Counted from the stretch's first letter, positions 53,126-62,871 are shown. The stretch is 64,000 nt of DNA from Jonesia denitrificans DSM 20603 (GCF_000024065.1 NC_013174.1:1736001-1800000), one strand, 5' to 3'. The notes: generated by a model not told the origin, from the sequence alone. A program made the numbers and translations.

Positions 53126-54616
53126 ATGGACCCGCTCGATATCGCACGGTGGCAGTTCGGCATCACCACCGTCTACCACTTTTTCTACGTCCCCCTCACC
53201 ATCGGACTCGCGCCGCTGGTCGCCATCATGCAGACGATGTGGGTGCGCACTCAGGACGAACGGTGGCTCAAGCTCACCAAGTTCTTTGGCAAACTCCTCC
53301 TCATCAACTTCGCGATCGGTGTGGTGACCGGGATCGTGCAGGAGTTCCAATTCGGGATGAACTGGAATGAGTACTCCCGTTTTGTGGGCGACGTCTTTGG
53401 TGCACCACTGGCTATGGAGGCACTCGCTGCGTTCTTCGTGGAATCAACATTCCTTGGCCTTTGGATCTTTGGGTGGGACAAACTCAATAAGAAGATCCAC
53501 CTCGCCTGTATTTGGGCTGTTGCAGTCTCCACTGCGTTGTCGGCGTACTTCATCTTGGCCGCGAACTCGTGGATGCAACACCCCGTGGGTGCAGTGTTCA
53601 ACCCGGAGACAGGGCGCGCTGAGATGGTCGACATTGTCGCCGTCCTCACCAACTCCACTGTGCTTGCCGCCTTCCCGCACACCATCACCGCCGCGTGGCT
53701 CACAGCAGGAACATTTGTTGCCGGTATCGCCGCATTCTGGATGGTCAAAGAAGCACGACGAGGCCGCGACGATGTTGCTCGCTCCATTTACAAACCAGCA
53801 CTGAACCTTGGGCTCGTCACCATGCTCATCGCCGGAGTTGGCCTCGCCATCTCTGGTGACTTCCAAGCCAAACTCATGTTCGAGCAACAACCCATGAAGA
53901 TGGCTGCCGCCGAAGCCCTTTGCACCACCCCTGAAGGCGGCGCTCCTTTCTCCATCCTCACCATCGGTGACCTCACCAACGACTGCGAATCAGTGAACCA
54001 CGTCCTGGAAATCCCCGGACTGACCAGCTTCCTCGCAGACGGTGACTTCAACGCACAACTACGCGGCATCGACGAACTGCAGGAGTACTACACCGAACGG
54101 TACGGAGATGTTGGACCAGACGGTGAACCCATCGACTACAGCCCAAACCTGGCCATCACCTACTGGTCGTTCCGCCTCATGATTGGTTTTGCCGCATTCT
54201 CCGCAGCGCTGGCAGCCGCCACCATGTGGTTGACCCGCAAGGGCCGCATCACCAATAAGAAGTGGTTCGCCCGCCTGGGACTGATCGCAATCCCCACCCC
54301 CTTCATCGCATCAGCTTTCGGGTGGATCTTCACCGAAATGGGACGCCAACCCTGGGTAGTTGCGCCAAACCCCACGGGGATCGACGAAATCCGGATGCTC
54401 ACCTGGGGCGCGGTGACCACCAACCAATCTGCGGGGGTCATGCTGTTCTCGCTCATTGCGTTCACGGTGATCTACACCTTCCTCACAGCGATATGGGGAA
54501 TGCTTATCTGGCGGTACATGGCCCACGGGGCACCCGAAACCGTCCACGACGAATCACCCGAAGCCAACCCCGACCGGGCCAACGACGCGGACGCACCGCT
54601 GTCGTTCGCGTACTGA
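53126..54616 (+). CDS. cydA: Cytochrome bd oxidase subunit I
   Basis: 496 residues from ATG 53126 (GTGGAG 5 bases upstream). DPLDIARWQFGITTVYHFFY gives the haem b595 His region, and the GRQPW motif (about 410) that follows the Q-loop is intact; the Q-loop is of the short type. Nine helices are expected. With CydB it oxidises quinol and reduces O2 with high affinity. Starts the cydABDC operon, spacing 21 bp to cydB. Confidence 0.97.
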   Translation: MDPLDIARWQFGITTVYHFFYVPLTIGLAPLVAIMQTMWVRTQDERWLKLTKFFGKLLLINFAIGVVTGIVQEFQFGMNWNEYSRFVGDVFGAPLAMEALAAFFVESTFLGLWIFGWDKLNKKIHLACIWAVAVSTALSAYFILAANSWMQHPVGAVFNPETGRAEMVDIVAVLTNSTVLAAFPHTITAAWLTAGTFVAGIAAFWMVKEARRGRDDVARSIYKPALNLGLVTMLIAGVGLAISGDFQAKLMFEQQPMKMAAAEALCTTPEGGAPFSILTIGDLTNDCESVNHVLEIPGLTSFLADGDFNAQLRGIDELQEYYTERYGDVGPDGEPIDYSPNLAITYWSFRLMIGFAAFSAALAAATMWLTRKGRITNKKWFARLGLIAIPTPFIASAFGWIFTEMGRQPWVVAPNPTGIDEIRMLTWGAVTTNQSAGVMLFSLIAFTVIYTFLTAIWGMLIWRYMAHGAPETVHDESPEANPDRANDADAPLSFAY

Positions 54617-54637
54617 CCAGGAAGTAGGAGACCCAAC

Positions 54638-55705
54638 ATGGAACTCAGTATTCTGTGGTTCATCCTCATCGCGGTCCTGTGGACCGGATACCTCGTCCTT
54701 GAAGGCTTCGACTTCGGGGTCGGTATGCTCCTTCCCGTCCTAGGAAAGAGCGAACGCGAACGCCGTGCAGTGATCAACACGATCGGCCCCGTGTGGGACG
54801 GCAACGAAGTGTGGCTCCTCACCGCAGGTGGGGCAACCTTCGCGGCGTTCCCCGAGTGGTACGCCTCGATGTTCTCCGGTTTCTACCTGCCGCTGCTGTT
54901 CATCTTGTTCGCTCTCATTTTTCGCGGCATGGCCTTCGAATACCGGTCCAAAATTGAAACACCACGCTGGAAAGCCTGGTGTGACTTTGGGATCATCTTT
55001 GGTTCGTGGACTCCCGCGATCCTGTGGGGTGTTGCGTTTGCGAACCTGGTCCGTGGAGTGGAACTGAACGACAACTACGACTTCGTCGGGTCGTTCTTCT
55101 CCTTGCTGTCGCCGTATGCCCTCCTTGGAGGGGCGGTCACGTTGTTGTTGTTCCTTGCGCACGGCGCGTTGTTCCTTGCCTTGAAGACAGACGGGAAGAT
55201 GCGCGTTGACGCCAACCGGTTAGCCTCCCGCTTCCTCGCAGGCGCTATTCTTGCTGGCGGCGTGTGGGTTGTGTGGACTCAGCTCGGGTACGGTGCTGGG
55301 TGGACATGGATCGCCACCGGTGGCGCTGCCGCCGGACTGGTTCTGGCGTGGTTGTTCAACAAGGTGGGTCACGAGGGCCGCGCATTTGCCGCATCGGCTG
55401 CCGCGATCTTGGCTGCTGTGGTGCTGATCTTTGGGTCGCTCTACCCGAACGTCATGCCTGACATTAACGGCATCAATAACCTCACCATCGAGAATGCGTC
55501 CTCGACTGACTACACCCTGACGATCATGACGTGGGTGGCTGTGCTCCTCACCCCCATTGTTCTGCTCTACCAAGGGTGGACATTCTGGGTGTTCCGTAAA
55601 CGGATCAAGGTAGAACACATCCCTGACCCCATCGGTCTTCCGAGTTTGCGGGTCCCCCGGGACACCCCAGGCGCCCCGGCACCCAACTCCACGGACAAGG
55701 CATAG
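54638..55705 (+). CDS. cydB: Cytochrome bd oxidase subunit II
   Basis: 355 residues. LWFILIAVLWTGYLVLEGFD and FGVGMLLP at the start, then GPVWDGNEVWLLTAGG, are the CydB signature. Partner membrane subunit of CydA. Ribosome site AGGAAGTAGGAG just upstream. Confidence 0.97.
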   Translation: MELSILWFILIAVLWTGYLVLEGFDFGVGMLLPVLGKSERERRAVINTIGPVWDGNEVWLLTAGGATFAAFPEWYASMFSGFYLPLLFILFALIFRGMAFEYRSKIETPRWKAWCDFGIIFGSWTPAILWGVAFANLVRGVELNDNYDFVGSFFSLLSPYALLGGAVTLLLFLAHGALFLALKTDGKMRVDANRLASRFLAGAILAGGVWVVWTQLGYGAGWTWIATGGAAAGLVLAWLFNKVGHEGRAFAASAAAILAAVVLIFGSLYPNVMPDINGINNLTIENASSTDYTLTIMTWVAVLLTPIVLLYQGWTFWVFRKRIKVEHIPDPIGLPSLRVPRDTPGAPAPNSTDKA

Positions 55706-55714
55706 GGTTGGTGC

Positions 55715-57400
55715 GTGAAGCCACTCGACCCTGACCTGCTCCGGCACACGAGCGCGGCCCGAGGATACGTGATCCTCACGGCCGCGCTCGGCTTCGTCAC
55801 CTCAGGTCTTGTTCTTGCACAAGCTGTCCTCCTCGCCGCGGTCCTCGCCCCGGTCATCACAGCGAATGCCACGCTGACCGATGTGCGTGTCCCGTTGATT
55901 GCGCTTGCGTGTGTTGCTGTTGCACGGGCGGGTGTGGCAGCGCTTCAAACCCGGTTTGCACATCGGGCTGCGACCCGTGTCATTGCCGGGCTTCGTCGCG
56001 ACTTATTGACCCGCGCCCTCGCGCTTGGGCCACGATGGCTCACTGCACCCACTGAATCTGGTACGCGCGCCTCGGACCTCCATACCCTGACCACGCGGGG
56101 GCTGGAAGATTTACGGCCCTACATCATCAACTATTTGCCTCAACTGTTGTTGACCGCCACTGTCACTCCAGTCGCGTTAGTTCTGGTGTTTGGGTTGGAT
56201 ATCATCTCTGGGCTCATCATCGCGGGGACCATCCCGCTGGTGCCGTTGTTCATGATTCTCGTAGGCACACTGACTCAAACATCTTCGCAACGCCGACTGG
56301 TCACGATGTCGCGCCTTGGTGCGCAAGTCCTTGACCTGCTCACTGGACTTGCAACTCTTCGTTCATTTGGCCGCGAGCGCGGGCCTGCTGCCCGGGTGCG
56401 AGCGCTGGGTGAGGCGTATACGCGCTCAACGATGACAACGCTGCGGGTGGCGTTTTTGTCGGGGATGGTGTTGGAGTTGTTGACGACGTTGTCCGTTGCG
56501 TTGGTGGCGGTGGCGATGGGGCTTCGTCTTGTGTATGGGCAGGTGGGGTTGGAGGCTGCTCTTGCTGTGATTATTTTGGCTCCGGAAGTGCATTTGCCTT
56601 TGCGGCAGGTGGGTCAGCATTTTCATGCGTCAACGAATGGTATTGCGGCGTGGGAGCGGGCGAAAGCGGTTCTTGATGAGCCGGTTCGGCCTCCTGGCCA
56701 GGTGTGTTTGTCTGGCCATGGTGATGTGCGGATCGACGTGCGTGATGTGTCGGTTGGGTCGCCTGAGCGGGCTGTTGATGCACCTGCGGGGGTGAGCTTC
56801 TCGGTTGAACCGGGTGTGATCACTGCGTTGCGTGGGCCTTCAGGTTCGGGGAAGTCGACGGCCGTGTTGGTGGCTCTTGGGCTTGTTACCCCCACTTCGG
56901 GGCGGGTGACAGTCACGCAAGGGGGCGTGACCACGGATATGCCAGATGTTGAGGTGGGGACGTTGTGGCGACATGTGGCGTGGTTGAATCAGCGTTCACC
57001 GTTGCCTCCTGCGTCTCTTGCAGAGATTCTTGGGGTGGCTGACCACACTCCTGAGCGGGTGCAGCAGGCGTTGGCTGCTAGTGGGCTTGACACTGTGGTC
57101 GCTGGTCTTGCAGCAGGGTTGGATACCCGGGTGGGCTACGGGGGTGTGGGGTTGTCTGTCGGGCAGCGGCAGCGGGTTCATGTGGCTCGGACGTTGCTCA
57201 GTGACGCTGGTGTTGTTGTGCTTGATGAGCCCACTGCTCACCTTGATGCGGCAACGGAGGAAACGGTCATGGCTGCAATGAAGGATCTTCGTGATGCTGG
57301 TCGTGCCGTGCTTGTGGTGGCGCACCGGCCGTCGTTGCTTTCTCTTGCGGATCGTGTGGTGGATGTGCGGTCCTCGGTGTGGGAGAGGAGCCCGGTGTGA
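55715..57400 (+). CDS. cydD: Heterodimeric ABC exporter CydDC, subunit D
   Basis: 561 residues from GTG 55715. Type 1 exporter: six helices in about 1-300, then an ATPase with GPSGSGKST (Walker A), LSVGQRQR (signature) and VVLDEPTAHLD (Walker B). CydDC exports glutathione/cysteine and is needed for haem insertion into cytochrome bd. Codes in overlap with cydC (GTGA). Confidence 0.92.
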   Translation: MKPLDPDLLRHTSAARGYVILTAALGFVTSGLVLAQAVLLAAVLAPVITANATLTDVRVPLIALACVAVARAGVAALQTRFAHRAATRVIAGLRRDLLTRALALGPRWLTAPTESGTRASDLHTLTTRGLEDLRPYIINYLPQLLLTATVTPVALVLVFGLDIISGLIIAGTIPLVPLFMILVGTLTQTSSQRRLVTMSRLGAQVLDLLTGLATLRSFGRERGPAARVRALGEAYTRSTMTTLRVAFLSGMVLELLTTLSVALVAVAMGLRLVYGQVGLEAALAVIILAPEVHLPLRQVGQHFHASTNGIAAWERAKAVLDEPVRPPGQVCLSGHGDVRIDVRDVSVGSPERAVDAPAGVSFSVEPGVITALRGPSGSGKSTAVLVALGLVTPTSGRVTVTQGGVTTDMPDVEVGTLWRHVAWLNQRSPLPPASLAEILGVADHTPERVQQALAASGLDTVVAGLAAGLDTRVGYGGVGLSVGQRQRVHVARTLLSDAGVVVLDEPTAHLDAATEETVMAAMKDLRDAGRAVLVVAHRPSLLSLADRVVDVRSSVWERSPV

Positions 57401-59178
57401 CACGTTCAGGTGGTGTTGGTGAGCGCGTTGGCGCGGTGCGTGACTTGCGGGTTGCTCTTGGTTTGCTTGATGTATCGCCGTGGGCTGTGATCAAAGCGGT
57501 GACGGCCGGTGTGGTGGCGTTGGGTAGTGCCATTGCGTTGGGGGCGGTGTCTGCATGGTTGATTGCTCGTGCCTCGCAGATGCCCCCGGTCATGATGTTG
57601 TCGGTGGCGACGGTGGCGGTGCGTGCCTTTGGGGTGACCCGTGGGTTGTTCCGCTACTTGGAGCGGCTTGCGTCGCACCAGGTGGCGCTGTCTGGGATGG
57701 CTTCGTTGCGCACGAACGTGTATGACAGGTTGTCGCGGGGAAATATTGCGGCGGTGACGTCGGTGTCCCGTGGTGATTTGATGACGCGTGTGTCGGCTGA
57801 TGTTGATGCAGTGGGCGATGTCATTGTGAAAGCGGTGATCCCCGGTGCGGTTGCGGCTGTGTTGTCGGTGGGGTCGTTGCTTCTGATTGGTTCGTTGTAT
57901 CCACCTGCTGCACTGACGTTGGCTGTGTGCATGATCCTGGCTGGTGTGGTTGCCCCGTGGTTGGCGCAGCGCGCTGGTCGCGGTTCCGAGCAACAGATCT
58001 CTAATGCGCGTTCCGGTATTTCTGAGGTCGCCCATGATCTGCTCCACTCCCCTGGGCAGGTTCTCGTGCATGGGGATGACACCGCACTTGTTCGTTTGTT
58101 GGGTGAGCGGGAACGGTCACTTGACGATGCGCTGGAACGTAATTCCCGACTTGATGCGCTGGCACAGTTTGTGTTTGTGTTCGCGGTTGTCGCATCGGCT
58201 GTCAGTGCGGCGGTCGTGTCGATTCCCGCGACGAACGCCGGGTTGTTGTCCCCGGTGGCGTTGGCGGTTGTGGTGTTGACCCCCCTCGCGGTGTTTGAGA
58301 TTCATCAAGGGTTGCCGGCTGCAGCGTTGCAGTTGCACACCTCAGCGACCGCGGCCCGGCGTATTGTGGCGTTACTTGACGATGCGGCACGCCCCTTGGA
58401 TGACACGGCCACGGATGATCTTTCTGCGGTGTCTGCTCACCCGACCTTGGTTGCTGAGGGGCTTGCGGCTGGGTGGCCTGGTCACACGGTGGTGTCTGGG
58501 GTGTCTTTGACGGCGCTGCCTGGGCAGTCCATTGCGTTGGCTGGACCTTCGGGGACTGGGAAAACGACCTTGCTGTATACGTTGGCGGGGTTGCTTCCAG
58601 CACATGCGGGCACGGTCATGGTGGATGGGGCGCGCATTGGTCCGGCGAACCAGCACGACGCCGCAGCGCATGTTGTGGTCGTGGCTGAGGATGACCATGT
58701 TTTTGACACCACGATTCTTGAGAATCTGCGGGTTGCTCGCGGAGACGTCACCCCTGACGATGCGCGTGCCGCATTGGCTGCGGCCGGGTTGGCGCAGTGG
58801 GTTGAGGGGTTGCCTGAAGGGCTTGACACTGTGTTGGGACCGGATGGGACCACGATGTCTGGTGGGGAGCGTCGGCGTTTGTTGGTGGCTCGGGCGTTGT
58901 GTTCCTCCGCTCCGATTGTGTTGTTTGACGAACCTGGTGAGCACCTTGACCCAGAAACAGCGGACACGGTAATCACTGATCTTTTGACTACGGTGGCCAA
59001 CGATCACGGGCGCACTGTTGTTGTGGCCACTCACCGGCTCACCCCGTTGCGTCATGCGTCAACCGTGGTGTACCTGGAGGATGGGGGCATTGCTGCGCGC
59101 GGTTCGCATGAGGAACTTGTGGCAGGCCATGCTGGTTACCGTCGTGCCGTCGACGCTGAGGCTCCGGTAGTCCAGTAA
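57397..59178 (+). CDS. cydC: Heterodimeric ABC exporter CydDC, subunit C
   Basis: 593 residues from GTG 57397, overlapping the cydD stop by 4 bp, with AGGAG 6 bases upstream. Six helices, then GPSGTGKTT, MSGGERRR and VLFDEPGEHLD. Partner of CydD; completes the four-gene cytochrome bd operon. Confidence 0.92.
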   Translation: MTRSGGVGERVGAVRDLRVALGLLDVSPWAVIKAVTAGVVALGSAIALGAVSAWLIARASQMPPVMMLSVATVAVRAFGVTRGLFRYLERLASHQVALSGMASLRTNVYDRLSRGNIAAVTSVSRGDLMTRVSADVDAVGDVIVKAVIPGAVAAVLSVGSLLLIGSLYPPAALTLAVCMILAGVVAPWLAQRAGRGSEQQISNARSGISEVAHDLLHSPGQVLVHGDDTALVRLLGERERSLDDALERNSRLDALAQFVFVFAVVASAVSAAVVSIPATNAGLLSPVALAVVVLTPLAVFEIHQGLPAAALQLHTSATAARRIVALLDDAARPLDDTATDDLSAVSAHPTLVAEGLAAGWPGHTVVSGVSLTALPGQSIALAGPSGTGKTTLLYTLAGLLPAHAGTVMVDGARIGPANQHDAAAHVVVVAEDDHVFDTTILENLRVARGDVTPDDARAALAAAGLAQWVEGLPEGLDTVLGPDGTTMSGGERRRLLVARALCSSAPIVLFDEPGEHLDPETADTVITDLLTTVANDHGRTVVVATHRLTPLRHASTVVYLEDGGIAARGSHEELVAGHAGYRRAVDAEAPVVQ

Positions 59179-59219
59179 TGTGGTCATCACACACTTCCTC
59201 ACTACGACAAGGACGAGCG

Positions 59220-60449
59220 ATGCTGCCCTCCGAAGCTGACGCAATTGAACGTGAAAAGTGGCTCAGCGCTGGGTCGGAGATCACGACAATGCTTCTCCAG
59301 GGTTCCCCTGAGGAGGATGTTCTTGAGCATATTGTCACCGTGGCGCGTGATATTGCCGATGCGGAAACAGCGGGGCTTGTTCTTCCTGGGTTGCGGGGAG
59401 AACTGGTTATGGAAATTGTGCACGGCTGGAATGCGCACGAACTGCTTGGGCTGGTGATGCCTCGTGAGGGTTTGTCGTGGACGGCACTTCGCACGGGGAA
59501 AGCAAAGATTATCCCTTCGTTAGCGAAGGCACGGAACCTGTCGCACCCGGAGATGCGAAAGTTTGGTCCCGCGTTGTACGCCCCGATGGGCACAACGGAG
59601 AAACCCGTGGGTGTGTTGGTGTTGCTCCGCAAAGTGGGTGAAGAATCGTTTATCACCAAGGATTTGGAGCGGGCTTCGTCGTTCGCAGACCAGGCTGCTC
59701 TTGCCCTTGTTCTCTCGGAAGCACGTCAGGCGCAGGATTTGTCGAAACTTGTTGAGGAACGTGAGCGGATCGCCAGGGACTTGCATGACCTTGCAATCCA
59801 ACAGTTGTTTGCCACCGGTATGCAACTTGAGGTGGTACGCCGCCGTGCTGCTCGTGGTTTAGATAAGGCTGGGCTGATTGCGATCCTTGATGAAGCCCTC
59901 GACAATGTTGACAACTCGGTGCGTGAGATTCGTTCCATTGTGCATTCGTTGCGTGACCCTGACGCGGCAACAGGCATTGTGGAACGGTTGCGGCGTGAGT
60001 CGGCGCTTGCCCGTACCGGCCTAGGATTTGCGCCGTCGCTGGTGATTTCTCTTGATGGGCAAGACCTTGGCGCATTGGATGAGGCTGAGGACACGATTGA
60101 CTCGATGATTTCGAAGTCGTTGTCCGATGACATCCTCGCGGTTGTGCGTGAGGGACTTGCTAATTCGGCCCGTCACGCACAAGCTCAGTCTGTGGCGGTT
60201 CGGGTGTCCTTCCATTCCTCGCCTGCACCAGGGGAACCTGGCCGGGTTGATATTGAGGTGGAAGATGACGGCATCGGGCTGAAAGACGTGTCTGGGCGCA
60301 AATCAGGGACGTGGAACCTGGCTGCACGTGCTCGCCAACACGGTGGTGCGTACGCTCTCGATAACTCCCCTACGGGCCGTGGCGCGTTACTGACCTGGAC
60401 CGCCCCGATTAGCGGTGTTCAGGCCATATCACCCACCACGGTCCCGTAA
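59220..60449 (+). CDS. DevS-like GAF sensor histidine kinase
   Basis: 409 residues from ATG 59220 (AAGGA 6 bases upstream); ATG 59178, overlapping the cydC stop, is an alternative. One GAF domain (about 15-165, ending SFADQAALALVL) matches the second, haem-free GAF-B of mycobacterial DevS better than haem-binding GAF-A. The dimerisation helix ERIARDLHDLAIQQLFATGM carries phospho-acceptor His189, almost identical to DevS, and a HATPase domain follows (VREGLANSARHAQ, then EVEDDGIGL). It should phosphorylate the convergent DevR-like regulator. The signal sensed is unknown. Confidence 0.9.
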   Translation: MLPSEADAIEREKWLSAGSEITTMLLQGSPEEDVLEHIVTVARDIADAETAGLVLPGLRGELVMEIVHGWNAHELLGLVMPREGLSWTALRTGKAKIIPSLAKARNLSHPEMRKFGPALYAPMGTTEKPVGVLVLLRKVGEESFITKDLERASSFADQAALALVLSEARQAQDLSKLVEERERIARDLHDLAIQQLFATGMQLEVVRRRAARGLDKAGLIAILDEALDNVDNSVREIRSIVHSLRDPDAATGIVERLRRESALARTGLGFAPSLVISLDGQDLGALDEAEDTIDSMISKSLSDDILAVVREGLANSARHAQAQSVAVRVSFHSSPAPGEPGRVDIEVEDDGIGLKDVSGRKSGTWNLAARARQHGGAYALDNSPTGRGALLTWTAPISGVQAISPTTVP

Positions 60450-60458
60450 GGCCGCGAC

Positions 60459-61124
60459 CTATTTGCCTGGTTCTGACCAGGCGTGGTGTTTACGGGCAGC
60501 AACCCACGCTGCGACTTGGGTTCGGCGCTGCCACCCCATTTTTGCCAGCAAGCTCGTGATGTGGTTTTTCACGGTTTTTTCCGCGATGGACAACCGTTCG
60601 GCAATTTCACGGTTGGAGAGCCCTTCACCAATGAGTTCAACGACACGTAACTCTGATGGGGTGAGATCCTCGGTGGGGTCATCGTGTTCTTTGCGGCGGC
60701 GAGTCACGGTTCGCTCGTCAAGCAGGACACGGCCTGCTGCGACAGCGCGGACCACCTCGGCGATCTCAGCTCCTCGCACTGACTTCAACACGTAGGCGGC
60801 GGCCCCCACATCGAGAGCGGCGGCGAGCGCGGAGTCGTCGTCAAAGCTGGTTAACACGATTGCACGGATCTCGGGTTTTGATTGCCGGAGTGTGCGCATC
60901 ATGTCGATGCCGGTTCCGTCAGGAAGTTGGAGGTCAACAAGCATAACCTGCGGGTTGACTAGTTCGGCGCGTCGGATTCCTTCCGCGACGCTGCCTGCTT
61001 CGGCAACCACGCCCATCCCTTCGGTGCGGTCAATCACCTCAGCGATTCCGCGACGGACGACTTCATGGTCGTCAACGATCATGACTCTGATGTCTGCGGC
61101 TTGGCCGCTTGCTGTGCTCTCCAC
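60459..61124 (-). CDS. DevR/NarL-type response regulator
   Basis: 221 residues. Receiver domain: Asp18/Asp19, phospho-acceptor Asp64 in LVDLQLPDG, and Lys in VLKSVRG. C-terminal LuxR-type HTH with LTPSELRVVELIGEGLSNRE and AEKTVKNHITSLLAKMG; the Lys and Asn that contact DNA in DevR (TVKN) are conserved. VDDHEVVRRGI and EAGSVAE are also DevR-like. Tail-to-tail with the kinase gene, 9-bp gap. Likely binds the two boxes upstream of cydA. Confidence 0.92.
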   Translation of the reverse strand: MESTASGQAADIRVMIVDDHEVVRRGIAEVIDRTEGMGVVAEAGSVAEGIRRAELVNPQVMLVDLQLPDGTGIDMMRTLRQSKPEIRAIVLTSFDDDSALAAALDVGAAAYVLKSVRGAEIAEVVRAVAAGRVLLDERTVTRRRKEHDDPTEDLTPSELRVVELIGEGLSNREIAERLSIAEKTVKNHITSLLAKMGWQRRTQVAAWVAARKHHAWSEPGK

Positions 61125-61227
61125 ACGGTCATTCTACGCATTGGGGCGCGCTTTTCCTTCGAGTTGTCCGGTGTTTCGGTCTTGCAGTGGACCTGCACGA
61201 CCGCTGGGTGCCAGATAGCCTGGTGGC

Positions 61228-62196
61228 GTGAAGATTTTGGTGCCCAGCACAGTTCATGATGAGATTCGGGTTCCACCTGGGGTGACGGTGGCCCGATACG
61301 ACCCGCGTGTGGAGGTTCCCGCTGAGCACCATGACACACAGGTTCTTGTTGCGTGGGGGAATTCTCGGAAAAATTTGGCCGGGTGCGCCCGCGACTTGGC
61401 GAACCTCCGATGGGTGGCTGCGCTGTCAGCAGGAGTGGACGGGGTTATTCACGCCGGTTTTGCCCCTCATGTGATGATCACGAGCGGGCGTGGGTTACAT
61501 GATCGGCCAGTGGCTGAACACACGCTCATGATGATTCTTGCGGCGGTGCGCCGGTTTGATCTGATGCATGAGGCGCGGTGTGATCACCGGTGGGATCTTT
61601 CCCTTGGTGGCGTGCAGCACCCTGGTTTGTTAACGGACCGCACACCCGGTGATGGCGGGCTCCCCGGCTTAGGCACCATTGATGGAGCAAACATCATGAT
61701 TTGGGGGTTTGGGTCTATTGGGCAAACGTTGGCCTCTTACGTCACAATGCTGGGTGCGCGGGTACTCCCGGTTGCGCGCAGTGAAGGGGACCGAGCAGGC
61801 TTCCACACCATGACCCCTGACCACATGGGTGAGGTGCTGCCCGTCACGGACATCCTTGTCTCCGTGTTGCCGGCAACCGCTGACACTTTAGGGGTAGCAA
61901 ACCGTCAAATTTTCGATGCGCTCCCCACCCACGCGTGGTTCGTGAACGTGGGCCGTGGCAGCGTTGTCAACGAGGACGACCTAGTTGCCGCATTACATTC
62001 AGGCTCCCTTGGTGGAGCAGCCCTGGATGTCACCGACCGTGAACCACTCCCAGACTCTTCCCCATTATGGGACGCCCCCAACCTGATCCTTACCCCGCAC
62101 GCTGCAGGTGGACGCCCAGAAGGGGCTGGTGAGTTCCTGTCCACAAACATTGAGGTATTCCATGCAGGCGGCACCCCCGCCAACCTCGTCACCTAG
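61228..62196 (+). CDS. D-isomer-specific 2-hydroxyacid dehydrogenase
   Basis: 322 residues. NAD-binding site GFGSIGQTL, with RPVAEHTLMMILA, VNVGRGSVVNEDDLV, and the catalytic His in LTPHAAG. Arg and Glu of the family triad are in SVLPATADT.. and DVTDREPLPD. It interconverts a 2-hydroxyacid and a 2-ketoacid; substrate unknown. Part of its 3' end is duplicated 1000 bp downstream. Confidence 0.88.
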   Translation: MKILVPSTVHDEIRVPPGVTVARYDPRVEVPAEHHDTQVLVAWGNSRKNLAGCARDLANLRWVAALSAGVDGVIHAGFAPHVMITSGRGLHDRPVAEHTLMMILAAVRRFDLMHEARCDHRWDLSLGGVQHPGLLTDRTPGDGGLPGLGTIDGANIMIWGFGSIGQTLASYVTMLGARVLPVARSEGDRAGFHTMTPDHMGEVLPVTDILVSVLPATADTLGVANRQIFDALPTHAWFVNVGRGSVVNEDDLVAALHSGSLGGAALDVTDREPLPDSSPLWDAPNLILTPHAAGGRPEGAGEFLSTNIEVFHAGGTPANLVT

Positions 62197-62212
62197 ACGC
62201 CCTTATTTCCCT

Positions 62213-62300
62213 GGGACACCAACCTTACTTCCATGAACGTTGCCATCCGCCCCGGTATGACCGCTCGTGACCGGTTCGTCAAACACCACCAGGGCGTTGA
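62213..62300 (+). pseudogene. 3' fragment of the GNAT gene
   Basis: 88 bp from GGGACACCAAC to GTTGA match the GNAT gene at 63544-63631 (constant offset 1331, about a dozen differences). Only the C-terminal ~30 codons are present, and the intact copy lies beyond the toxin-antitoxin pair. Confidence 0.85.
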
Positions 62301-62337
62301 AGACCAGGGCACCGAGGTGATCCACCGGCAGTTTGCC

Positions 62338-62592
62338 TCAGTAGTGGTAGCGGGCCTGCAGGATCACGAGATCGTCGCCGTCGACGAGATAGACGAGCCT
62401 GTGCTCCTCATTGATCCGCCGGGACCACGAGCCCTGCACGCCGTACTTCAGCTGCTCAGGCTTGCCAATGCCCTCGAACGGCTCGCGCAGGCAGGCGTCA
62501 ATGAGCAGGTTGATCCGCTTGAGGACCCTCCGGTCGGCCGTCTGCCAGTGCTTGTAGTCCTCCCAGGCGGCCTCGTCCCAAACCAGCCGCAC
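62338..62592 (-). CDS. yoeB: Txe/YoeB family mRNA interferase toxin
   Basis: 84 residues from GTG 62592, abutting the antitoxin stop. WDEAAWEDYKHW, ERFEGIGKPE-like EPFEGIGKPEQLK, RRINEEHRLVY, and the terminal ARYHY (His83, Tyr84) match YoeB, a ribosome-dependent endoribonuclease. Composition is clearly richer in G+C than the surroundings, a sign of transfer. Confidence 0.93.
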   Translation of the reverse strand: MRLVWDEAAWEDYKHWQTADRRVLKRINLLIDACLREPFEGIGKPEQLKYGVQGSWSRRINEEHRLVYLVDGDDLVILQARYHY

Positions 62593-62871
62593 TCAGATGC
62601 CCCGAGGCTGATCTGCGGGCTCGTCGGAGCGGTCGAGTTCGTGAGCCTGCACCTTCCCGGCGCGGGCGCGGTCGTAGGCGTCGAGCAGCCTGCGCGCGTT
62701 CGCCGGCGAGCGGAACAGGTAGGCGGTCTCCTGCCAGGCGGCGTACTCGTCGGCCGGCATGAGCACCGCGTTGCCCTTGCGGGAGACGATCTCGATAGCT
62801 TCGTGATCCTGGTTCACGCGCTCGATGAGCGGAAACAGCGTCTTGCGGGCCTCGCTCGCGCTGATGGACAT
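62593..62871 (-). CDS. yefM: YefM/Phd-type antitoxin
   Basis: 92 residues from ATG 62871, with AAGGAG 7 bases upstream. SISASEARKTLFPLIERVNQ and ADEYAAWQETAYLFRS are typical of YefM; the N-terminal part binds DNA for autoregulation and the C-terminal part blocks the toxin. Forms an operon with the toxin. Confidence 0.93.
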   Translation of the reverse strand: MSISASEARKTLFPLIERVNQDHEAIEIVSRKGNAVLMPADEYAAWQETAYLFRSPANARRLLDAYDRARAGKVQAHELDRSDEPADQPRGI

